Source of the DNA: Streptomyces hokutonensis
GTDB lineage: Bacteria > Actinomycetota > Actinomycetes > Streptomycetales > Streptomycetaceae
Length of the DNA stretch: 64,000 bases
Direction: 5' to 3'
Assembly: GCF_000376565.1 (NCBI RefSeq)
Contig: NZ_BARG01000024.1
Coordinates: forward strand, 124,001-188,000
This document shows, one piece after another, positions 58,816 to 64,000 of the stretch (position 1 is its first letter; each line of letters opens with the position of its first letter). Position numbers and translations under genes: made by a program. Under the pieces are notes generated by a model. That model searched no databases and was not told the DNA's origin. It saw nothing but the letters and a program-made list of their open reading frames with translations.

Positions 58816-60621
58816 CTACTGGACGAGCTTCCAGTCCTGCGAGCCGTCCGTCAGCGCGGTCTGCAGGGTGAGTTGCGCTCCGGCCGTCGCGCCGGTCAGG
58901 TACAGGCTCGTGTTCTTCACGGACTGCAGTGTGTAGAACCCGTCGCTGTTCTTGACGAGGTTCCAGCTGCCGGTGGAGCTGTTGTCGACCCACTGGCCGA
59001 TCTTCTGGCCGGCCGTGGCGTTGCCCGTCCAGATGGCGGCCGCCCTGCCGCCCGACTTGTTGAGCAGGGTCGTACCGCCCTGCGGTTCGGTCACCACGTG
59101 CCAGTACTCGGTGTCCGGGTCGGCCGCCGCGCCGGCGTCCTCCAGGACCACGTCGGGCACGTTCCCGTTGCCGAGGTTGGCGTCGTTGGTCCTGTTGCCG
59201 GTGCCGATCACCTGGCCGGTCTTGCGGTTCACCAGCTTGTAGTAGGCGCCGTCCGAGTGCCCGAGGTCGACCTCGGCGTAGGCGATCGTGGACGTGCCCT
59301 GGTTGTTGAGGATCGCTACGCGGCCGGTGCCGTCGACGTACTGGAGATTGCGGCTGTAGCCGGCCGGCGAGGTCGTCTGGTACTCGGTCCACACTCCGTC
59401 GCTGCGCCCGCTCCTGTTGACCCAGACGTCGCCGCTGCCCGCCGCGTTGTAGACCAGGCGTCCGTCGGGGAGCCGGACGATCACCGGGCTGCCGCCGCCC
59501 GGGAGCGGGCGGGAACCCGCGACGACGGGCAGTGAGCCGACGGACATGCCGGTCTGGGTGCCGCGGAAGAACTTCAGCGGGTCGTCGGCGATCGCGTACC
59601 GGGTGTTGGCCCCGCCGCCCCAGTACTCGAACGTCAGCATCCAGCGGCCGTCCGTCGTGGGGACGACATTGGTCATGCCCGGCCGTCCGCCGCCGATCTC
59701 CGTCTTGCCGCCACCCATGTCCTGGGTGGAACCGGAGATGTCGACGACCGGGTCGCTCCACTTCGAGTCGCCGCCGTCCCAGGTCTTGTGCACGAGGACC
59801 TGGCCGTGCGAGTCGGCGGCGGTGTCATTGGCCGGGTCGAGCCTCGCGACACCGGTGACCGGGTCGAAGCCCGTGTAGTCGTTCTCGTCGGAGTAGTAGC
59901 AGACGAGCTTGCCCTTGTAGACCATCAGGTACGGCTCCCACAGGGGGTCGACCTGCTTGTCCGTGTTGGCGGTCGCGACGTTCTGGCCGATGGCGCCCGC
60001 GCTGCCGCCCTGCCACCCACCGGTGGCGATGACGTTGACGACCTTCCAGGTCTGGCCCTCGTCACCGCTCGAATACAGGGCGATCGCCAGGTCCTTGCGG
60101 TCCCCGTCGTTGTTCGGCGTCCAGTTGGGGTCGGCCGCCTTGTGCTCCTTGTAGTAGTAGTCGTCGCCCGACACGACACTCGCCAGGAGCAGCGTGCCCT
60201 TCTTCAGGCTGCCGACCTTCTGCGGAAGGACGTAGAGATAGGGGTTGGTCCAGTTGCTGGTGTACTTCGCGTACCGGGGGTCCTTGGAGAGATACGCCGG
60301 AGCCTTGACCTCCGACAGCGGCTGCCAGCTCGTGCCCTCGTCGTCGCTCTTGTAGACCGGGAGGGTCTGCCCGTCGGCGCTGCCCGACGCCGGCACGACC
60401 GTCGACTTCTCGAAGGACGCGACGAGCCGGCCGCTCGGCAGCTGCGCCGACTTCGGGTAGATCGCGCAGTTGCCGCGCCCCTTCAGGCAGGCGTCGCCGC
60501 CGAGTTGGTAGAGAGTCCCGCCCGTCGGGTTGTACGCCTGCGCACTGACCAGGGGGATGGCGAGGATCGCGGATGTAGCGGCAAAGGTTCCGAGGGCTCG
60601 TCCAAGCCGTCTTCTCTGCAT
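58816..60621 (-). CDS. Secreted GH93-like exo-arabinanase with C-terminal lectin-like domain
   Basis: A 601-residue exported protein. The signal peptide (RRRLGRALGTFAATSAIL...SAQA) cleaves near residue 29. Residues about 35-420 are a six-bladed beta-propeller with sialidase-like repeats (SDDEGTSWQPL, SSGDEGQTWKVV) and the GH93 pattern (WEPYLMVYKGKLVCYYSDEN, EYWGGGANTRYAI, SRPLPGGGSPVI). Residues about 455-601 form a ricin-B/CBM13-like trefoil (YYKLVNRKTGQVIGTGN, QWVDNSSTGSWNLVKNSDG). GH93 releases arabinobiose from 1,5-alpha-arabinan. Lies upstream of araBAD and 23 bases after GH42. Confidence 0.82.
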   Translation of the reverse strand: MQRRRLGRALGTFAATSAILAIPLVSAQAYNPTGGTLYQLGGDACLKGRGNCAIYPKSAQLPSGRLVASFEKSTVVPASGSADGQTLPVYKSDDEGTSWQPLSEVKAPAYLSKDPRYAKYTSNWTNPYLYVLPQKVGSLKKGTLLLASVVSGDDYYYKEHKAADPNWTPNNDGDRKDLAIALYSSGDEGQTWKVVNVIATGGWQGGSAGAIGQNVATANTDKQVDPLWEPYLMVYKGKLVCYYSDENDYTGFDPVTGVARLDPANDTAADSHGQVLVHKTWDGGDSKWSDPVVDISGSTQDMGGGKTEIGGGRPGMTNVVPTTDGRWMLTFEYWGGGANTRYAIADDPLKFFRGTQTGMSVGSLPVVAGSRPLPGGGSPVIVRLPDGRLVYNAAGSGDVWVNRSGRSDGVWTEYQTTSPAGYSRNLQYVDGTGRVAILNNQGTSTIAYAEVDLGHSDGAYYKLVNRKTGQVIGTGNRTNDANLGNGNVPDVVLEDAGAAADPDTEYWHVVTEPQGGTTLLNKSGGRAAAIWTGNATAGQKIGQWVDNSSTGSWNLVKNSDGFYTLQSVKNTSLYLTGATAGAQLTLQTALTDGSQDWKLVQ

Positions 60622-60644
60622 GGCCCCTCCTCAGGGGAGTTGGA

Positions 60645-62801
60645 TCACGATCGATTGGCTGTCGCGGCGACGAGGACGCGTACGTCCCAGGCGCCGAGGT
60701 TCAGGGCCGAGCCGGCGACGACCGCGTCGCCGGTCAGGGCGTCGGTGAGGTCCGTCGGGGCGGGGACGCTCGTGGGCTCCCAGCTCCAGTTGTGGACGAT
60801 GTGGACACGGCGGCCGTCGGGGGAGGTGCCGGTGGTCGCGGTGACGGTCGCGGGGAGGCGCTGCCAGCCGCTGGCCGCGGCCGGGGACAGCCACTCGGCC
60901 AGTGCCCGGGCGAGGTCACGGTCCGGCGCCGTGCCGACGCAGGTGATCCGGCCCGCGCCGTGGCTGCGGGTGGTCACCGCAGGCCAGCGGCCGTAGTGCG
61001 GGTGCTCGTACGCGGCGAGGACCTCGGCGTCGACGGCCGTGAGGCCCTCGATCCACCGCGTGGCACGGGCGTTGGCGGGCACCTCGAAGGGGCCGCCGGG
61101 CACCGCGCGGACCGGCACGTCCGGCGTGAGGTTGCCGAACTCGTCGTACTGGACGCCCGCCGCCGCGACGAGCCGTCCGGGCGCGGGCTCCTGGCGGGCC
61201 CGTGCCTCGTGGTCGGCGTAGCCGGTGCGCGGGCCGAGGACCAGGTGGCCGCCGGCGTGGGCGTACGCCTCCAGCCAGTCGAGCGTGGAGTCGTCGACGA
61301 CATACAGGGCCGGGGCGACGAGCACGGGGTGGCGTCGAACGGCCTCCTCCGGTGTCATGCCGTCCCGTTCGCCGCGCGGATCGTGCAGTTGGCGGGCGTG
61401 CACGATGCGCACCTGGCGGCCCGCGTCGAAGGCGCCCCGGTAGAAGGGGTCGAAGAAGCGGTGGTAGGCGGCGGCGTCCGGTTCACCGTCGGCGTTGGCG
61501 AGCGGCGGGTACTTCTGCATCAGCCACTTGCTCGGCATCGAGTAGACCATCGTGATGTCCGCGTCCGGTTCGAGACCGGCGACGAGTGCGCCCGCGGCGC
61601 TGAACTCCGCGCCCAGACGGGCGATTTCGGCATACGTACGGCCCGGCTGCCCGCTGTGCGGGAGGACTCCGCCCCAGTAGGTCTCCGCGCCGAAGCGCAG
61701 CGTCTGCCACTGCCAGTACTCGATCATCCGTGCCCCGCGCGCGACATGCGCCCAGGCGGCCTGGCGCCACTGGCCGTCGTAACCGGGCCGGTTGTCCCAG
61801 GGGAAACCGATGCTCTGGGCGTTGGTCTCGGTGACGAGGAACGGCTCCTGGCGCGAGGAGAACATCCAGTCGGCCGTCTGGTACATCGACCAGACCCCGG
61901 TGGTCTTCCACTGCTGTTCGTGGTCGTCGGGGGTGGGGTCGGGCAGGAGGAGGCCGTCCTGCATGTCGTAGTACGGGTTGCCGGAGGCGATGTCGAGGCG
62001 GTCCGACAGCTCGTCGTCCTCGACTCCCTGGCGGGTGTACGAGATGCAGGTGGTGACGAACTGGCCGGGCCGCGCGTACTCGCGGACGAGGTCGGCCTGC
62101 CAGCCGATGAACTCGGTGACCTGGCGGGCCTGGAACTCCCGCCAGGCGACGTCGTATTGGGGCTGTTCGTTGCCGTCCGGGGTCCACAGGTCGGCCCAGG
62201 TGGACAGGCGGTGGGACCAATAGACCAGTCCCCACTCGCGGTTGAGGGTCTCGACGTCGCCGTACTTCTCTCGCAGATGGTCCACGAAGCGCTGGAAGAC
62301 GCCGTTGTTGTGGAGGAGGTGCAGGCCCGGCTCGTTGTCCACCTGCCAGCCGATGACCGCCGGGTGGTCGGCGTACCGGGCGACCATCGCGCGGATGAGC
62401 CGCTCCGCGTGGAAACGGAACGCGGGGTGGGTGAAGTCGATCTCCTGGCGGGCACCCCAGCCGAGCCGCCGCCCGGTGGCGTACTCGGCGGTGATCTCCG
62501 GGTACAGGCGGACCAGCCACTGCGGCGCGGCGTAGGTCGGGGTGCCGATGATCACGGAGATGCCGCGCTCGTGGGCGCCGTCCAACACCGGTTGCAGCCA
62601 GTCGAGTTCGAACCGGCCGTTCTCCGGTTCCCACGTCGACCAGACGGACTCGCCGACCCGGATCACGGTGAAGTGCGCCTCGGCCATGAGGTCCAGGTCG
62701 GTCTTGAGCTGTTCGTCGGGCCGCGCTGTGGAGCCGTAGGCAGGTGTGTACTCGTGGTAGTACGCGGCACCGAACAGGACACGGGCAGGCAGAGCCGCCA
62801 T
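60645..62801 (-). CDS. GH42 beta-galactosidase-family enzyme
   Basis: A 718-residue cytoplasmic glycosidase. GAAYYHEYTPAYGS, VIRVGESVWSTWEPENGRFE, IIGTPTYAAPQWL, and the acid/base Glu in VIGWQVDNEPGLH followed by the nucleophile Glu in FLVTETNAQSIGFPW define GH42. The trimerisation domain and a small C-terminal beta domain complete it. No signal peptide. In an arabinose cluster it may act on arabinogalactan oligosaccharides, as beta-galactosidase or alpha-L-arabinopyranosidase. Follows the ABC permease genes by 52 bases. Confidence 0.9.
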   Translation of the reverse strand: MAALPARVLFGAAYYHEYTPAYGSTARPDEQLKTDLDLMAEAHFTVIRVGESVWSTWEPENGRFELDWLQPVLDGAHERGISVIIGTPTYAAPQWLVRLYPEITAEYATGRRLGWGARQEIDFTHPAFRFHAERLIRAMVARYADHPAVIGWQVDNEPGLHLLHNNGVFQRFVDHLREKYGDVETLNREWGLVYWSHRLSTWADLWTPDGNEQPQYDVAWREFQARQVTEFIGWQADLVREYARPGQFVTTCISYTRQGVEDDELSDRLDIASGNPYYDMQDGLLLPDPTPDDHEQQWKTTGVWSMYQTADWMFSSRQEPFLVTETNAQSIGFPWDNRPGYDGQWRQAAWAHVARGARMIEYWQWQTLRFGAETYWGGVLPHSGQPGRTYAEIARLGAEFSAAGALVAGLEPDADITMVYSMPSKWLMQKYPPLANADGEPDAAAYHRFFDPFYRGAFDAGRQVRIVHARQLHDPRGERDGMTPEEAVRRHPVLVAPALYVVDDSTLDWLEAYAHAGGHLVLGPRTGYADHEARARQEPAPGRLVAAAGVQYDEFGNLTPDVPVRAVPGGPFEVPANARATRWIEGLTAVDAEVLAAYEHPHYGRWPAVTTRSHGAGRITCVGTAPDRDLARALAEWLSPAAASGWQRLPATVTATTGTSPDGRRVHIVHNWSWEPTSVPAPTDLTDALTGDAVVAGSALNLGAWDVRVLVAATANRS

Positions 62802-62853
62802 GGGGGGAAACCTCCGGGGAAACGGGAAGTGGTACGAGGGACGCGGACGCGCG

Positions 62854-63780
62854 CTACTGCTTGACGCCGCCGGACGCCAGGCCGCTCTGCCAGTACCGCT
62901 GGAGCATCAGGAAGGCCACGACCAGCGGGACGATCGAGATCAGGGAGCCGGTCACCACCAGGGCGAGCATGTCGCTGCTGGAGCCCGCCCCGCCGTTCTG
63001 GGCCTGCGCGGCCCAGGAGGAGAGGCCGACGGTGACGGGGTAGAGGCTCGGGTTGTTGAGCATGATCAGCGGCAGGAAGTAGTTGTTCCAGGTCGCCACC
63101 AGCGTGAACAGCAGCACAGTCACCAGTCCGGGGCCGAGCAGCCTCAGGACGATGCGGAAGAAGATCCGCGCCTCGCCCGCGCCGTCGATCCGGGCGGCCT
63201 CCAGGATGCTGTCGGGGACGGCGTCCTCGGCGTACACGCGCATCAGGTACAGGCCGAACGGGTTGACCAGGGACGGCAGGATGACGGCCCAAGGGGTGTT
63301 GACCAGGCCCGCCTTGGCGAACAGCAGGTAGGTCGGGATCGCCAGCGCGGTGGCCGGGACCATCACGGCGCCCACGACGAGGTTGAACGCCACCCGGTCG
63401 CCGCGGAAGCGGAACTTGGCGAACCCGTAGCCGCCGGCCGCCGCGAGCAGCGCGGCGCCGACCGAGCTGACACCCGCGTACATGACCGTGTTGAGCAGCC
63501 AGTGGACGAAGACGCCGTCGTCCTGGGTGAAGGTGGCCCTGACGTTCGTCAGCAGCTGCGGGGCGTGCGAGAACCACAGGCCGAAGGTGTTGAAGAGGTC
63601 CTGGGTGCTCTTGGTCGAGGCGACCAGCAGCCACAGCAGCGGCAGCAGGAAGTACGCCAGGACGGCCAGCATGGCGATCGTCAGCGGGGTGCTGTGCCGC
63701 TTCCGCCGCCGCTTGCCCGCGGTGGCCGGCACCCGCTTCGACGGCGGAGCGAGCTCGGCCGTGGGAAGGGTGGTCGTCAT
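62854..63780 (-). CDS. Carbohydrate ABC transporter permease (MalG type)
   Basis: A 308-residue membrane protein with six segments after a basic lead. The inner-membrane component loop EAARIDGAGEARIFFRIVLR (the EAA motif contacting the ATPase) is clear, and ends LMLQRYWQSGLASGGVKQ as in MalG/AraQ-type permeases. It forms the channel with the MalF-type partner just upstream (ATGA overlap). No ATPase gene is present; streptomycetes commonly use the shared MsiK ATPase. Probably imports arabino-oligosaccharides. Confidence 0.92.
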   Translation of the reverse strand: MTTTLPTAELAPPSKRVPATAGKRRRKRHSTPLTIAMLAVLAYFLLPLLWLLVASTKSTQDLFNTFGLWFSHAPQLLTNVRATFTQDDGVFVHWLLNTVMYAGVSSVGAALLAAAGGYGFAKFRFRGDRVAFNLVVGAVMVPATALAIPTYLLFAKAGLVNTPWAVILPSLVNPFGLYLMRVYAEDAVPDSILEAARIDGAGEARIFFRIVLRLLGPGLVTVLLFTLVATWNNYFLPLIMLNNPSLYPVTVGLSSWAAQAQNGGAGSSSDMLALVVTGSLISIVPLVVAFLMLQRYWQSGLASGGVKQ

Positions 63781-64000
63781 GATGTCCTCCTGCGGTTGGC
63801 GGTGAGCAGGACGGCGTAGGAGACGATCACGATGACGAGGCCGAGGAGGAAGGACACCGTGGCCGCGTAGTTGACCTGCTGTCCGGTGAACGCGAGCGTG
63901 TAGGCGTAGAGGTTGGCGGTGTAGGAACTGCTGATCACGTCCGGGGCGATGCTCATCAACAGCTTCGGCTCGTTGAAGAGCTGGAAGCTGCCGATCACCG
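63777..64000 (-). CDS. Carbohydrate ABC transporter permease (MalF type), partial
   Basis: Only the last about 74 residues are in the window; the 5' part lies beyond base 64000. The visible part reads GSFQLFNEPKLLMS, NLYAYTLAFTGQQVNYAATV and a final hydrophobic segment with an RRRTS tail, the usual end of MalF/AraP-like permeases. Its stop overlaps the MalG-type ATG by four bases. A binding-protein gene is expected upstream outside the window. Confidence 0.85.
   Translation of the reverse strand, partial: VIGSFQLFNEPKLLMSIAPDVISSSYTANLYAYTLAFTGQQVNYAATVSFLLGLVIVIVSYAVLLTANRRRTS

Overview
This 64 kb window has the very high GC content, GTG-rich starts and gene families of a Streptomyces or closely related actinomycete chromosome: an F420-dependent oxidoreductase, a SigB/SigF-type sigma factor, a SpoIIE-type phosphatase, HxlR and MarR regulators, a LAXTG wall protein and a GH93 arabinanase. 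I see no rRNA, tRNA, CRISPR array, transposase, integrase or phage gene. The content is accessory metabolism and stress response.

Layout. 0-5 kb: small stress-type genes, an F420 oxidoreductase, a HAD phosphatase, a STAS-ANTAR regulator divergent from a winged-helix regulator, and a general-stress sigma factor closed by a strong hairpin. 5-12 kb: an HxlR regulator whose 3' end overlaps a NarL-type two-component pair, a methyltransferase, a MarR/SDR divergent pair, a frameshifted alpha/beta-hydrolase remnant, and a MerR regulator divergent from an Old Yellow Enzyme gene that carries an in-frame stop near its 5' end. 12-16.5 kb: a LAXTG surface protein divergent from a large GAF-GAF-PP2C-HATPase phosphatase.

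16.8-30.7 kb: a sugar/cyclitol catabolic operon running in one direction. It holds an ABC importer (binding protein, one-domain ATPase, permease), a LacI repressor, a TIM-barrel isomerase/dehydratase, an aldehyde dehydrogenase, an IolD-type ring-opening hydrolase, an HpcH/HpaI aldolase, a Gfo/Idh dehydrogenase, a 2-hydroxyacid dehydrogenase, an SDR and a second orphan binding protein. Most junctions overlap or are very short. IolB, IolC and IolJ are absent, so this looks like a variant cyclitol route rather than the textbook myo-inositol pathway. It is my best candidate for an undescribed system.

30.7-45 kb: a RibD/DHFR-like reductase, a compact Mrp-type antiporter operon (small E, F-G fusion, DUF4040, B, C, D), a PfpI-like protein behind a SigB-like promoter, then a redox cluster (1025-residue FAD/Fe-S dehydrogenase, PoxB-like TPP enzyme, enolase-superfamily enzyme, SDR with a C-terminal membrane helix), a flavin reductase and an AI-2E family membrane protein.

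45-50 kb: a nitroreductase followed by a gene graveyard. It contains truncated TetR and SDR pieces joined where a divergent promoter should be, another TetR C-terminus and half an esterase, interspersed with intact HxlR regulators and an NmrA-type reductase. 50-54.7 kb: a RidA-ABM fusion divergent from a LysR regulator, a membrane protein and a Ser/Thr kinase that share a hairpin across their stop codons, and two small cytoplasmic proteins.

54.7-64 kb: an L-arabinose/arabinan utilisation cluster on the minus strand: two ABC permeases (one cut by the window edge), GH42, secreted GH93 with a lectin-like tail, araB, araA and araD. Polysaccharide would be trimmed outside, the products imported, and L-arabinose converted to D-xylulose 5-phosphate.
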